Assembly (NCBI RefSeq): GCF_013277515.1
Contig: NZ_VMNB01000007.1
Span: forward strand, 1-58,343
From: Streptococcus sp. k-402
GTDB lineage: Bacteria; Bacillota; Bacilli; Lactobacillales; Streptococcaceae
DNA length: 58,343 bases
Direction of reading: 5' to 3'
A program made the position numbers and the translations under genes. The notes beneath the pieces are model-generated. The model did no database searches. It worked only from the letters and a program-made list of their open reading frames with translations, and was not told where the DNA came from. Shown here piece by piece: positions 19,208 through 28,559 of this stretch; positions within the stretch are counted from its first letter, which is position 1, and each line of letters begins with the position of its first letter.

Positions 19208-19304
19208 GCCGAATCTTTTCCTACCATTATACCATTTTTTTGATGATTTTCAAAATGAAGATTTGTTTTCAAAAAAGAGCTGGTTGCCCAACTCTTTCCT
19301 ACGT

Positions 19305-21539
19305 CTACTCTTTTTCCATTAAAAAGTCATAAATTTCTTGCACAGTACCCAGCGCCATCATTTCTTGGTCTTTGACGGTTTGTTTGAGATTTTGGTAAAT
19401 CTGACTTTCTCCGATTTCCCGCTTTGGTGCCTCTTTATTCACTGTCATGACCCCATCTTTGATGGTCACAAAGCCTAGCTCTTCAAATACTTGAATCATC
19501 TTAACCAGCAAAATTTGTTGGATATTGAGATAACCCGCCAAATCTTTCAGCTTGTAGCGAATATCAAACTCTGGGAACTGGTAGATGGTCTTGTACAATT
19601 TGGCAAACTGTTCTCTAGTCCCATAGCCTGTCAGATAGTAGGCCTTGTCAATATCATTTTTGAAATAGATCGCAGAGAAATTCTGTTCCTGAAAAATGGT
19701 CTTCAGCTGAGTAATATCCTCAGGAATGGTTTTTACAACAACAGCTTCACTATCTACTAAATCTGGTAGTTCTCCAGCAAAATCCAAGACTGGAACTCCC
19801 TCTGGCAAGACTGCATTCTTCCCACGGATGTTAAAAAGTTGAACACCCTCCACACGCGCATCCACCATCATCAACTGCAGGGCAGTTTGGCCATTCCATT
19901 GGTTGACAGACAATTTGACTGCCAGCTCTAGATTCTTGGTTTGAGAAAACTCTGTCGCCCATCTGCCTTGGCTAAAGGCCACCACTTCAAAACTAGCCTC
20001 ACCCTTGGAAATTTTCAGCTTGAGATGGGCATTGCCTGCCCCCATAGTACGGGCACTTTCGACCTGAAAATCCTTGATATAAAAGACAGGTTTCTGATTA
20101 TCCATTCCAAAAGGTGCCAAACGTTCAAAACTTTTGACCGTTTCCAAGCTAAGTGTCTCCAAATCCAGTTCTTCATCTAGGTTTAACCTATTCTTGCCAC
20201 CAGCATCTGCGCCTTTTTCACGGACATAGTCTTCCAAGACTTGAGATAAATCTGAGAGTTTCTCAACTTCCAGCGTCATGCCAGCTGCACTAGCATGGCC
20301 ACCAAAGGCGATAAAAAGATCTCGATGAGGATCCAGAGCCTCAAAAATATCGACCGCTTCCACACTACGAGCACTACCCTTGGCACGACCGTCTTCTATA
20401 TTAAGAACGATGACTGTCTGCCCTAGTTCTTCCAGCAAACGACCAGCCACGATTCCTAGAACCCCAGGATTCCAACCTTCCTTGGCCAAGACTTGAACCT
20501 TCTTCTCAGGGTCCACCATGGTCTTAGATTCTTCATAGATAGACTGGACGATTTCCTTGCGCTCTTCGTTTTTCTGATGAATCATAAGGGCAATCTCATG
20601 CGCTTCCTCATCGTCAAACCCAGTCAGCAAATCAATGGCGGGATTGGGATCGTCCAAGCGCCCCAAGGCATTTAAACGAGGAGCAATCTGGAAGCCAACC
20701 GTTTCTTCTGTCACTTCATTAGCAGCAATCCCAGCCATATCCAGCATTTCTTGCAGGCCGATGCGCTGGGTATGACCTAACATTTCCAGACCATATTGAA
20801 CCAAGATACGGTTTTCATCCGTCAAACTCACCATATCAGCAATTGTGCCAATAGCGACCAAATCAAGCAATTCCACTTGTACTTCTTCTAACAGGGCACA
20901 AGCCAGCTTGAAAGCAACTCCACAACCCGCCAAATATTTGAAAGGATAGTTCGCATCTGGATGTTCAGGATGGACAATAGCATAGGCATCGGGCAGAGTT
21001 TCAGGCATGGAATGGTGGTCAGTCACAATGACATCTACTCCCATAGACTGGGCCAATTCAATAGCCTCATGACCAGCAACCCCATTGTCCACCGTCACAA
21101 TCAAGGAAATTCCTTCTTGCTCGATAAAGTATTTATAGACACTTGTATTAGGTCCATAGCCATCAGTAAAACGATTGGGTAGGTAAACACGGCACTCGGC
21201 GCCAAGCTGTTCCAAACTTTCCTTAACAATAGAGGCCGAAGTCATTCCATCCGCATCGTAATCTCCATAAATGAGGATATTTTCCCCTTCTTCAATGGCC
21301 TGACGAATCCGTTCCACTGCCTTGTCCATATCATGGAGCAGATAAGGGTCATGCAAGTCCTCCAAGGAAGGTTCTAAAAACTTCTTCAGACTTTCTTGGT
21401 CCTGAATCCCTCTTTCAAATAATAGCCGAGCCACCTCAGGACCCAGTCCAGCCTTCTTGGCTATCTTTGTAAAATCCGCATCTTCTACCTGCGGGGCAAA
21501 CTGCCATTCATAAGTAGGTGTTATCAAAAAGACATCCAC
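19305..21539 (-). CDS. recJ: Single-stranded-DNA exonuclease RecJ
   Basis: 744 residues. The DHH phosphoesterase core is visible: GDYDADGMTS (motif I), VTVDNGVAG, VTDHHSMPE (the DHH motif) and, later, the DHHA1 block FGGHASAAGM. The C-terminal region has an OB fold and the extra RecJ_C domain of Firmicutes. It is a 5'-3' ssDNA exonuclease in recombination and base-excision or mismatch repair. The ATG at 21539 follows a modest AGAAAGAGTGG. A start a few codons later, before ITPTYEW, is possible. Confidence 0.94.
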   Translation of the reverse strand: MDVFLITPTYEWQFAPQVEDADFTKIAKKAGLGPEVARLLFERGIQDQESLKKFLEPSLEDLHDPYLLHDMDKAVERIRQAIEEGENILIYGDYDADGMTSASIVKESLEQLGAECRVYLPNRFTDGYGPNTSVYKYFIEQEGISLIVTVDNGVAGHEAIELAQSMGVDVIVTDHHSMPETLPDAYAIVHPEHPDANYPFKYLAGCGVAFKLACALLEEVQVELLDLVAIGTIADMVSLTDENRILVQYGLEMLGHTQRIGLQEMLDMAGIAANEVTEETVGFQIAPRLNALGRLDDPNPAIDLLTGFDDEEAHEIALMIHQKNEERKEIVQSIYEESKTMVDPEKKVQVLAKEGWNPGVLGIVAGRLLEELGQTVIVLNIEDGRAKGSARSVEAVDIFEALDPHRDLFIAFGGHASAAGMTLEVEKLSDLSQVLEDYVREKGADAGGKNRLNLDEELDLETLSLETVKSFERLAPFGMDNQKPVFYIKDFQVESARTMGAGNAHLKLKISKGEASFEVVAFSQGRWATEFSQTKNLELAVKLSVNQWNGQTALQLMMVDARVEGVQLFNIRGKNAVLPEGVPVLDFAGELPDLVDSEAVVVKTIPEDITQLKTIFQEQNFSAIYFKNDIDKAYYLTGYGTREQFAKLYKTIYQFPEFDIRYKLKDLAGYLNIQQILLVKMIQVFEELGFVTIKDGVMTVNKEAPKREIGESQIYQNLKQTVKDQEMMALGTVQEIYDFLMEKE

Positions 21540-21563
21540 TCTTTCTAAGAATTCTATTGCTTC

Positions 21564-21572
21564 ATTATAACA
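21564..21572 (-). promoter_or_regulatory. Extended -10 promoter of recJ
   Basis: Minus-strand TGTTATAAT, 25 bp before the ATG. Confidence 0.55.
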
Positions 21573-21640
21573 TGATTTAGGCTTTTTCTCTATCCAGATT
21601 GCTTTTTTATAAAATTTTAATGAATTTTTTCAGATATGAT

Positions 21641-21669
21641 TTGACAAGGTAATTCTTTTGGTGTAGAAT
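21641..21669 (+). promoter_or_regulatory. Promoter of the amino-acid ABC transporter operon
   Basis: A perfect TTGACA (21641-21646), a 17-bp spacer and TAGAAT (21664-21669), 34 bp before the first ATG. Confidence 0.8.
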
Positions 21670-21703
21670 CGTGTTATAAAATCTAACACAAAGGAGATTC
21701 CTT

Positions 21704-22462
21704 ATGGCTTTAGTAAAATTTGAACACGTCGAAAAATATTATGGAGACTATCACGCACTCCGTGACATCAATCTCCGTTTTGAAAAAGGACAAGTCGTTG
21801 TCCTCCTAGGCCCTTCTGGTTCTGGAAAATCAACTCTTATCCGCACCATCAATGGTTTGGAGGCTGTAGACAAAGGAAGTCTTCTAGTAAATGGTCACCA
21901 AGTTGCTGGTGCCAGCCAGAAAGATTTGGTGCCCCTTCGCAAGGAAGTAGGCATGGTTTTCCAACATTTCAACCTCTATCCGCATAAAACAGTGTTAGAA
22001 AACGTAACACTCGCACCCATAAAAGTTCTAGGAATTGATAAAAAAGAAGCTGAAAAAATAGCCCAAAAATATCTGGAATTTGTAAATATGTGGGACAAGA
22101 AAGATTCTTATCCAGCCATGCTTTCTGGTGGACAAAAGCAACGGATTGCCATCGCACGTGGACTCGCTATGCATCCTGAACTCCTCCTCTTTGATGAACC
22201 AACATCTGCCCTTGACCCTGAAACCATCGGTGATGTTCTGGCAGTTATGCAAAAATTGGCCCACGATGGTATGAATATGATTGTCGTCACCCATGAAATG
22301 GGCTTTGCCCGTGAAGTTGCCGACCGCATCATCTTTATGGCTGACGGAGAAGTTTTGGTGGATACGACAGATGTTGATGACTTTTTCGACAATCCAAGCG
22401 AACCTCGTGCCCAACAATTCCTCAGTAAAATCATCAACCACGAAAGTGACAAAGTCAAATAA
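21704..22462 (+). CDS. Polar amino acid ABC transporter, ATP-binding protein
   Basis: 252 residues of the GlnQ type. Walker A GPSGSGKST at 36-44, the Q-loop FQHFNLYPH, signature LSGGQKQR, Walker B LLLFDEPTS and the H-loop VVTHEM are all present. AAAGGAG precedes the ATG. It is first of four genes with 10-12 bp spacing that encode a complete importer: ATPase, binding protein and two permeases. Confidence 0.93.
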   Translation: MALVKFEHVEKYYGDYHALRDINLRFEKGQVVVLLGPSGSGKSTLIRTINGLEAVDKGSLLVNGHQVAGASQKDLVPLRKEVGMVFQHFNLYPHKTVLENVTLAPIKVLGIDKKEAEKIAQKYLEFVNMWDKKDSYPAMLSGGQKQRIAIARGLAMHPELLLFDEPTSALDPETIGDVLAVMQKLAHDGMNMIVVTHEMGFAREVADRIIFMADGEVLVDTTDVDDFFDNPSEPRAQQFLSKIINHESDKVK

Positions 22463-22472
22463 GGAGGCGCCT

Positions 22473-23267
22473 ATGAAAAAGAAATTCTTTTTATCCGCAT
22501 TATTGATTAGCCTTTTCGGCCTTGCTGCTGCAAAACCAGTCCAGGCTGATACCAGCGTCGCAGATATTCAAAAAAGAGGCGAACTGGTTGTCGGTGTCAA
22601 ACAAGATGTTCCCAATTTTGGCTACAAAGATCCCAAGACAGGGACCTATTCTGGTATCGAAACTGACCTGGCCAAGATGGTAGCTGATGAGCTCAAGGTC
22701 AAGGTTCGCTATGTACCTGTTACAGCGCAAACTCGTGGACCCCTTCTAGACAATGAACAGGTCGATATGGATATCGCGACCTTTACCATCACAGACGAAC
22801 GCAAAAAACTCTACAACTTCACCAGCCCCTACTACACGGATGCTTCTGGCTTTTTGGTCAATAAGTCTGCCAAAATCAAAAGCATTGAGGACCTAAACGG
22901 AAAAACCATCGGAGTCGCCCAAGGTTCCATCACCCAACGCCTGATTACTGAACTGGGTAAAAAGAAAGGCTTGACCTTTAAATTCGTCGAACTTGGTTCC
23001 TACCCAGAATTGATTACTTCCCTACATGCTCACCGTATTGATGCCTTTTCCGTTGACCGCTCGATTCTGTCTGGCTACATCAGCAAACGCACAGTACTAC
23101 TAGATGATAGTTTCAAGCCATCTGACTACGGTATCGTTACCAAGAAATCAAATACCGAGCTCAACGACTATCTTGATAACTTGGTTACTAAATGGAGCAA
23201 GGATGGTAGTTTGCAGAAACTTTATGACCGTTACAAACTCAAACCATCTAGCCATACCGCAGATTAA
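22473..23267 (+). CDS. Polar amino acid ABC transporter, substrate-binding protein
   Basis: 264 residues from the ATG at 22473, with GGAGG upstream. A longer frame starts inside the ATPase gene and is rejected. Signal peptide residues 1-25 end in KPVQA. The mature part is an SBP_bac_3 domain (RGELVVGVKQDVPNFGYKD, then EDLNGKTIGVAQGS) as in glutamine/glutamate/aspartate receptors. There is no lipobox cysteine, which is unusual for a Gram-positive receptor, so anchoring must be by an uncleaved signal or by binding to the permease. Confidence 0.9.
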   Translation: MKKKFFLSALLISLFGLAAAKPVQADTSVADIQKRGELVVGVKQDVPNFGYKDPKTGTYSGIETDLAKMVADELKVKVRYVPVTAQTRGPLLDNEQVDMDIATFTITDERKKLYNFTSPYYTDASGFLVNKSAKIKSIEDLNGKTIGVAQGSITQRLITELGKKKGLTFKFVELGSYPELITSLHAHRIDAFSVDRSILSGYISKRTVLLDDSFKPSDYGIVTKKSNTELNDYLDNLVTKWSKDGSLQKLYDRYKLKPSSHTAD

Positions 23268-23279
23268 GGAGGACACCCC

Positions 23280-23957
23280 ATGACAGATTTATCATCTTGG
23301 ACAGCCTATTTTCAGGATTTTGGACAATTTTTCAATGGTTTCCTCTTCACCCTTGCCCTAGCAATCGGATCTTTTATCCTAGCCATGGTTTTGGGCATCT
23401 TCTTTGGAGCCATGTCAACCAGCAAGCGTCCAATATTGAGAATTTTAGCTCGCATCTTTGTCGAATTTTACCAAAATACTCCCCTCTTGGTGCAGTTTGT
23501 TATCGTTTTTTATGGCCTACCTCTTATCAGTGACCATATCATCATGATTCCAATTTATTGGACAGCCGTTCTCTGCGTGGGTCTCTATCACGGCGCCTAT
23601 ATCGCTGAGGTTATTCGCTCAGGTATTCAGTCTATTCCTAGCGGTCAGATGGAGGCCGCCTTGTCGCAAGGTTTTACCTATATCAGCGCCATGCGCTTGA
23701 TTATCTTGCCTCAGGCCTTCCGTATCATTCTCCCACCTTTGACCAATCAAATCGTCAACCTCATCAAGAATACCTCGACAGTTGCTATCATCTCTGGAGT
23801 GGACTTGATGTTTGTGACCAAGTCTTGGTCAGCCCTCAACGGAAATTACATCCCAGCCTTTCTAGGTGCTGCCCTTCTCTACTTTTCTCTATGCTTCCCT
23901 GTTGCCCAGTTTGGTCGCAAGATGGAGCAAGCCAACAAAAAAGCCTATTCACTTTAG
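23280..23957 (+). CDS. Polar amino acid ABC transporter, permease 1
   Basis: 225 residues with about five membrane helices and the HisM/GlnP coupling loop (EAALSQGFTYISAMRLIILPQAFR at about 121-144, contacting the ATPase). GGAGG precedes the ATG. It is expected to pair with the next gene's product as a heterodimer. Confidence 0.9.
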   Translation: MTDLSSWTAYFQDFGQFFNGFLFTLALAIGSFILAMVLGIFFGAMSTSKRPILRILARIFVEFYQNTPLLVQFVIVFYGLPLISDHIIMIPIYWTAVLCVGLYHGAYIAEVIRSGIQSIPSGQMEAALSQGFTYISAMRLIILPQAFRIILPPLTNQIVNLIKNTSTVAIISGVDLMFVTKSWSALNGNYIPAFLGAALLYFSLCFPVAQFGRKMEQANKKAYSL

Positions 23958-23966
23958 GAGGTTACT

Positions 23967-24626
23967 ATGGAATCCATTTTAGAAGTTTTGACCCCAGATA
24001 ACCTAGTCTTTATCTTTAAAGGATTTGGCTTGACCCTCTACATTTCTCTAATTGCCATCGTCCTCTCTACCCTTATCGGTACGGTGCTAGCTGTCATGAG
24101 AAATGGAAAAAATCCTGTCTTGCGCATTATTTCCAGCATTTATATCGAGTTTGTGCGTAACGTTCCCAACCTCCTCTGGATTTTTACTATCTTTTTGGTT
24201 TTCAAGATGAAGTCCACTCCAGCAGGAATCACCGCCTTTACTCTCTTTACCTCAGCAGCCCTAGCTGAGATTATCCGAGGTGGCCTCAATGCCGTAGACA
24301 AGGGGCAATACGAAGCAGGAATGTCACAAGGATTCACCTCAGTCCAAATCCTCTACCACATCATTCTCCCACAAGCCATTCGTAAAATGCTGCCAGCCAT
24401 CATTTCTCAGTTTGTAACCGTAATTAAGGATACCAGTCTCCTCTACTCTGTTATCGCCCTACAAGAACTCTTTGGAGCTAGCCAAATTCTCATGGGACGT
24501 TATTTCGAACCAGAGCAGGTCTTCAGTCTGTATATCCTGATTGCCCTCATCTACTTCAGCTTTAACCTAGCCATTTCTAGCCTGTCTCATATGCTAGCAA
24601 AACGTTGGCAACAAGCTGCAGAATAA
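23967..24626 (+). CDS. Polar amino acid ABC transporter, permease 2
   Basis: 219 residues, same family as the preceding permease, with the loop EAGMSQGFTSVQILYHIILPQA. AGGAGG lies before the ATG and a strong terminator follows, closing the operon. Confidence 0.9.
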   Translation: MESILEVLTPDNLVFIFKGFGLTLYISLIAIVLSTLIGTVLAVMRNGKNPVLRIISSIYIEFVRNVPNLLWIFTIFLVFKMKSTPAGITAFTLFTSAALAEIIRGGLNAVDKGQYEAGMSQGFTSVQILYHIILPQAIRKMLPAIISQFVTVIKDTSLLYSVIALQELFGASQILMGRYFEPEQVFSLYILIALIYFSFNLAISSLSHMLAKRWQQAAE

Positions 24627-24634
24627 AAAAACAG

Positions 24635-24662
24635 CTCTCCAGTTCAATTGGAGAGTTTTTTT
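24635..24662 (+). terminator. Terminator of the ABC transporter operon
   Basis: CTCTCC/GGAGAG stem (24635-24640 and 24650-24655) followed by seven T. Confidence 0.85.
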
Positions 24663-24691
24663 GATGAGAGTAAACATTTATAGACCCCAAT

Positions 24692-24720
24692 TTGACACCA
24701 TACTTTTTCTATGATAAAAT
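24692..24720 (+). promoter_or_regulatory. Promoter of the SpNOX-like gene
   Basis: A perfect TTGACA (24692-24697), a 17-bp spacer and TAAAAT (24715-24720). Transcription should begin near 24727, which rules out the in-frame ATG at 24711 as the start. Confidence 0.75.
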
Positions 24721-24770
24721 GTAACAAATTCGTTTACAACAAATTAAATCTAAATGAAATGGAATTTTCT

Positions 24771-25961
24771 ATGAAATCAATCAAAGGACTACTCTTTATC
24801 ATAGCTAGTTTTATCTTGACTATGTTGACTTGGATGAACACTTCTCCCCAATTCATGATTCCAGGACTAGCTTTAACAAGCTTATCTCTGACCTTTATCC
24901 TCGCCACTCGTCTCCCGCTACTAGAAAACTGGTTTCACGGTTTGGAGAAGGTCTACACTATCCACAAATTCATAGCCTTTCTCTCCATCGTTCTACTAAT
25001 CTTTCATAACTTTAGTATGGGCGGTTTGTGGGGCTCTCGATTAGCTGCTCAGTTTGGCAATCTTGCAATCTATATCTTTATCAGCATCATCCTTGTCGCC
25101 TATTTAGGCAAATACATCCAATACGAAGCTTGGAGATGGATTCACCGTCTGGTTTACCTAGCTTATATTTTCGGACTCTTTCACGTCTACATGATGATGG
25201 GCAATCGTCTTCTCACATTTAATCTTCTAAGTTTTCTTGTTGGTTGCTATGCCCTTTTAGGATTACTGGCTGGTTTTTATATCATCTTCCTTTATCAAAA
25301 GATTGGCTTCCTCTATCTAGGGAAAATTACCAATCTCAAACGCTTAAACCACGATACTAGAGAAATTCAAATCCATCTTAGCAGACCTTTCAACTATCAA
25401 TCAGGACAATTTGCCTTTCTAAAGATTTTCCAAGAGGGCTTTGAAAGTGCTCCGCATCCCTTTTCTATCTCAGGAGGTCATGGTCAAACTCTCTACTTTA
25501 CTGTTAAAAATTCAGGCGACCATACCAAGAATATCTATGATAATCTTCAAGTCGGCAGCAAAGTAAGCGTAGATAGAGCTTACGGGCACATGATTATAGA
25601 AGAAGGACGAGAAAATCAAGTTTGGATTGCTGGAGGCATTGGGATTACCCCCTTCATCTCTTACATCCGTGAACATCCTATTTTAGATAAACAGGTTCAC
25701 TTCTACTATAGCTTCCGTGGAGAGGAAAATGCAGTCTACCTTGATTTGCTCCATGACTATGCTCAGAAAAATCCTAATTTTGAACTCCATCTAGTAGACA
25801 GTAGGAAAGACGGCTATCTTAATTTTGACCAAGAAAAAGTGCCCGATCATGCAAGCGTCTATATGTGTGGTCCTGTTTCTATGATGAAGTCACTTGCCAA
25901 ACAGATTAAGAAACAAAATCCAAAAACAGAGCTTATTTACGAAAGATTCAAGTTCAAATAA
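24771..25961 (+). CDS. NADPH-oxidase-like ferric-reductase-type flavocytochrome (SpNOX type)
   Basis: 396 residues from the ATG at 24771. An ATG at 24759 is an alternative, and neither has a good ribosome site. Six membrane helices in the first 180 residues hold two pairs of heme-ligand histidines (His65, His79, His125, His138). A FAD domain (HPFSISGG at 229-236) and an NAD(P)H domain (GGIGITPF, then MCGP near the end) follow. This is the layout of SpNOX from S. pneumoniae, a bacterial NOX homologue that passes electrons from NAD(P)H through FAD and two hemes to oxygen. The natural acceptor (oxygen or iron) is unsettled. Confidence 0.9.
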   Translation: MKSIKGLLFIIASFILTMLTWMNTSPQFMIPGLALTSLSLTFILATRLPLLENWFHGLEKVYTIHKFIAFLSIVLLIFHNFSMGGLWGSRLAAQFGNLAIYIFISIILVAYLGKYIQYEAWRWIHRLVYLAYIFGLFHVYMMMGNRLLTFNLLSFLVGCYALLGLLAGFYIIFLYQKIGFLYLGKITNLKRLNHDTREIQIHLSRPFNYQSGQFAFLKIFQEGFESAPHPFSISGGHGQTLYFTVKNSGDHTKNIYDNLQVGSKVSVDRAYGHMIIEEGRENQVWIAGGIGITPFISYIREHPILDKQVHFYYSFRGEENAVYLDLLHDYAQKNPNFELHLVDSRKDGYLNFDQEKVPDHASVYMCGPVSMMKSLAKQIKKQNPKTELIYERFKFK

Positions 25962-25972
25962 CTACTCATACT

Positions 25973-25998
25973 CTCCTGGAATTTCCCAGGAGTTTTTT
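25973..25998 (+). terminator. Terminator of the SpNOX-like gene
   Basis: CTCCTGG/CCAGGAG stem with a 6-nt loop, then TTTTTT. Confidence 0.85.
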
Positions 25999-26009
25999 CT
26001 ACACAACCG

Positions 26010-26038
26010 CAAAAAACACTGCCAGATTTCTAGCAGTG
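26010..26038 (-). terminator. Terminator of msmK
   Basis: Minus strand: CACTGC/GCAGTG stem (26033-26038 with 26017-26022), then TTTTTT. It faces the SpNOX-like gene's terminator (convergent genes). Confidence 0.85.
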
Positions 26039-26056
26039 CTTTGAATTTTATTTATT

Positions 26057-27187
26057 TTAATAGATTGTTTTTTCAGTTTCTACATCAAAGAAGTGTGCTT
26101 TGTTCAAGTCAAATCCAAGTTCAACTGTTGCACCTGTTTGCAAGTAATCACGAGCATCAACTTTAGCAACAAATTCGTCTTTACCAACTTGGCAGTATAG
26201 GTGAGATTCTGAACCAAGCAGTTCTGATACAGAGATAGTCGCTTTTACAACACAGTCTGGGAATGTTTCAAGGAAAGCAGGTTCTGCATTCACGTCTTCT
26301 GGACGGATACCGAAGATCAATTCTTTACCTTCGTAGCCTTTTTCACGAAGAACTTTCAATGCACCTTCTGGCACTTTCAAACGGAAACCATCAGAAATAA
26401 TTTCGCTACCAACTAATTTCACGTTGATGAAGTTCATAGCTGGGCTTCCGATGAATCCTGCTACGAATTTGTTCACTGGGTTTTTGTAAACTTCTTGAGG
26501 AGTACCAATTTGTTCTACACGTCCGATAGTACCTGTACCAGCAGGGTTCTTAGTTGCTGACATGATAACGATACGATCCGCAAGTGTCATCGCTTCTGTT
26601 TGGTCGTGAGTTACGTAGATAGTTGTAGCTCCGATACGACGGTGGATTTTCGCAATCTCAGCACGCATTGATACACGAAGTTTAGCATCCAAGTTTGACA
26701 AAGGTTCGTCCATCAAGAATACTTTTGCATCACGGACGATCGCACGACCCATGGCAACACGTTGACGTTGACCACCTGAAAGGTCAGCTGGTTTACGTTC
26801 CAAAAATTCTTTCAATCCAAGAATTTCAGCTGCTTCTTGCACACGTTTGTCGATGTCTTCTTTGCTGTATTTACGCAATTTCAAACCGAAAGCCATGTTG
26901 TCATAAACAGTCATGTGTGGGTAAAGAGCGTAGTTTTGGAATACCATGGCGATGTCGCGGTCTTTTGGAGCTACGTCGTTGACAACCACGCCATCGATAG
27001 ATGCAGTTCCTTCTGTGATGTCTTCAAGACCAGCAATCATACGGAGAGTTGTTGATTTACCACATCCTGAAGGACCTACGAAAACGATGAACTCTTTGTC
27101 TTTGATGTTCAAGTTGAAATCTTCAACTGAATAGTGTTCGCTGTTTGGATATTTTTTGTAAATATTTTTAAGATTTAATTCTACCAT
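26057..27187 (-). CDS. msmK: Shared sugar-ABC-transporter ATPase MsmK
   Basis: 376 residues of the MalK/UgpC type: Walker [10 protein letters not shown], signature LSGGQRQR, Walker B VFLMDEP, H-loop YVTHD and a C-terminal TOBE/regulatory domain from about 240. In streptococci one MsmK energises several carbohydrate importers (raffinose, maltodextrin, sialic acid), whose own operons lack an ATPase. It stands alone here, in line with that. AAGGAG precedes the ATG, and a cre site overlaps the promoter. Confidence 0.94.
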   Translation of the reverse strand: MVELNLKNIYKKYPNSEHYSVEDFNLNIKDKEFIVFVGPSGCGKSTTLRMIAGLEDITEGTASIDGVVVNDVAPKDRDIAMVFQNYALYPHMTVYDNMAFGLKLRKYSKEDIDKRVQEAAEILGLKEFLERKPADLSGGQRQRVAMGRAIVRDAKVFLMDEPLSNLDAKLRVSMRAEIAKIHRRIGATTIYVTHDQTEAMTLADRIVIMSATKNPAGTGTIGRVEQIGTPQEVYKNPVNKFVAGFIGSPAMNFINVKLVGSEIISDGFRLKVPEGALKVLREKGYEGKELIFGIRPEDVNAEPAFLETFPDCVVKATISVSELLGSESHLYCQVGKDEFVAKVDARDYLQTGATVELGFDLNKAHFFDVETEKTIY

Positions 27188-27219
27188 GAGGTGAACTCCT
27201 TTTGTCTTTTGATAATTAC

Positions 27220-27242
27220 ATTATAGATGAAAACGCTTTACA
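27220..27242 (-). promoter_or_regulatory. msmK promoter with overlapping cre (CcpA) site
   Basis: Minus-strand TGTAAAGCGTTTTCA at 27228-27242 fits the cre consensus very well and runs straight into TATAAT at 27220-27225. Bound CcpA would block RNA polymerase, giving carbon catabolite repression of MsmK. Confidence 0.85.
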
Positions 27243-27261
27243 TTTCTATGGCAAGGTGACC

Positions 27262-27299
27262 AAAAAAACAAAAAAGTTCTGTGCAACTTGCACAAAACT
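27262..27299 (-). terminator. Terminator of the cysS-mrnC-PucR-like unit
   Basis: Minus strand: AGTTTTGTGCAA/TTGCACAGAACT arms (27275-27299), then TTTTTTGTTTTTTT. It begins right at the PucR-like gene's stop. Confidence 0.85.
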
Positions 27300-28169
27300 T
27301 TAGAGAAGATCTGGTAAAATCAATTGATAACACAGAGTCAGGTCGGTCAACTCCTTCAACTGTAGGCCTGTCAATTCTTCCCATTTATCAATTTTGTATT
27401 GGAGAGAATTGCGGTGCAGATAGAGTTGCTGGGCTGTTTTTGTTAGGACAGCACTATTTTCCCAAAGAGAGAGAATGATTTCCTGAATCTGATCTTGATC
27501 CAAAATCATCTGGTGTAGACATTCCTTGATTGGCTTCAAGTCCACGAGTCTTTCTCCCATACTCCAAAGATAGAGCTGAGAAAAAGTATGAACACCTTGG
27601 TGACCCTGACGCCACCAAGTCTTGAACAAATCCCGCTCCGCTTTGATTAAGTCTGATAAGGCATGATGTCCTGTCTGAGACCAAACCTGTCCTAACATGA
27701 TAGATAGACGCAGCCCAAAATCATACTCAACCGCTTCAATCGTATCACTTAAAATAGCTCGTACAGAAGTGTATTTATCTTGTTGAAGCACGAAAACATA
27801 ATCCTGAGCTCCGACCTGAAGCACCGTCTGACAATTCGGAAAAAGAGTCCGCATCATGTCCAGCCAAGAGGCCAGATTTTCCTGTTGAAAATAGGAAAGA
27901 TGGCAATAAACCACCTGAATCTTTTTAAAAGTTTGCGGTGCCTGACCCTTCCCCTCAATCAAATAGGGATACCAAGGATTGAGCGAACGAGCCTGCTCCT
28001 GCTGGGTCAAAAGGGCAACCAACTGCTTTTCACGCTCACTGAGACCAGCTTCCTCCAGCAAAATCCACTGCTGAGAAGCTAAAGGGAGAGTGATATAACC
28101 CTCTTTCTCTACTGGTTGGTCTGAAATTTGAGCCTCAGGAAACCAGTCTTGTAATTCTTTTGCAATCAT
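27300..28169 (-). CDS. PucR/CdaR-type helix-turn-helix protein
   Basis: 289 residues. The C-terminal 60 residues hold a PucR-type HTH (LTKTAQQLYLHRNSLQYKID at about 240-259). The N-terminal part resembles no small-molecule domain I can name. Such proteins are transcriptional activators whose ligand varies. It lies 3 bp after mrnC and is probably co-transcribed with cysS and mrnC. It precedes msmK, so a link to sugar uptake is possible but unproven. Confidence 0.75.
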   Translation of the reverse strand: MIAKELQDWFPEAQISDQPVEKEGYITLPLASQQWILLEEAGLSEREKQLVALLTQQEQARSLNPWYPYLIEGKGQAPQTFKKIQVVYCHLSYFQQENLASWLDMMRTLFPNCQTVLQVGAQDYVFVLQQDKYTSVRAILSDTIEAVEYDFGLRLSIMLGQVWSQTGHHALSDLIKAERDLFKTWWRQGHQGVHTFSQLYLWSMGERLVDLKPIKECLHQMILDQDQIQEIILSLWENSAVLTKTAQQLYLHRNSLQYKIDKWEELTGLQLKELTDLTLCYQLILPDLL

Positions 28170-28172
28170 GTC

Positions 28173-28559
28173 CTAGACCTCCACTTTTTGGATGCACCAA
28201 GAAATCAAGCTCTCAAGACGTTCCAGATTTTCAGTCATATGGAGATAGCCCATCACGGCTTCAAAACCTGTGGACATGCGATAAGTCACCACATCGGCAT
28301 TTTTAGCTTTGGTATGGCTATTGGTATTGCGGCCACGTTTGTAGATTTCCTCTTCTTTTTCCGTTAGGACTTGCTCCTCTAACATCAGTGAAATCAAACG
28401 TGCCTGAGCTTTGGCTGAGACATACTTGGTCGCTTCTTGATGGAGTTTATTGGGTTTGGTCATGCCTTTGAGGATGAGGTGGCGGCGAATATACATAGAA
28501 TACACCGCGTCCCCCTCAAAAGCTAACGCAATCCCGTTAATGAGATTGACATCAATCAC
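28173..28559 (-). CDS. mrnC: Mini-ribonuclease III
   Basis: 128 residues, a lone RNase III catalytic domain without the double-stranded RNA-binding domain. The EGDAVYS signature is at 15-21 with the catalytic acidic residues, and an NxxSHTKAKNADV block follows. In Bacillus this enzyme trims the ends of 23S rRNA precursor. Its start overlaps the cysS stop by 8 bp, a conserved streptococcal arrangement. Confidence 0.93.
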   Translation of the reverse strand: MIDVNLINGIALAFEGDAVYSMYIRRHLILKGMTKPNKLHQEATKYVSAKAQARLISLMLEEQVLTEKEEEIYKRGRNTNSHTKAKNADVVTYRMSTGFEAVMGYLHMTENLERLESLISWCIQKVEV

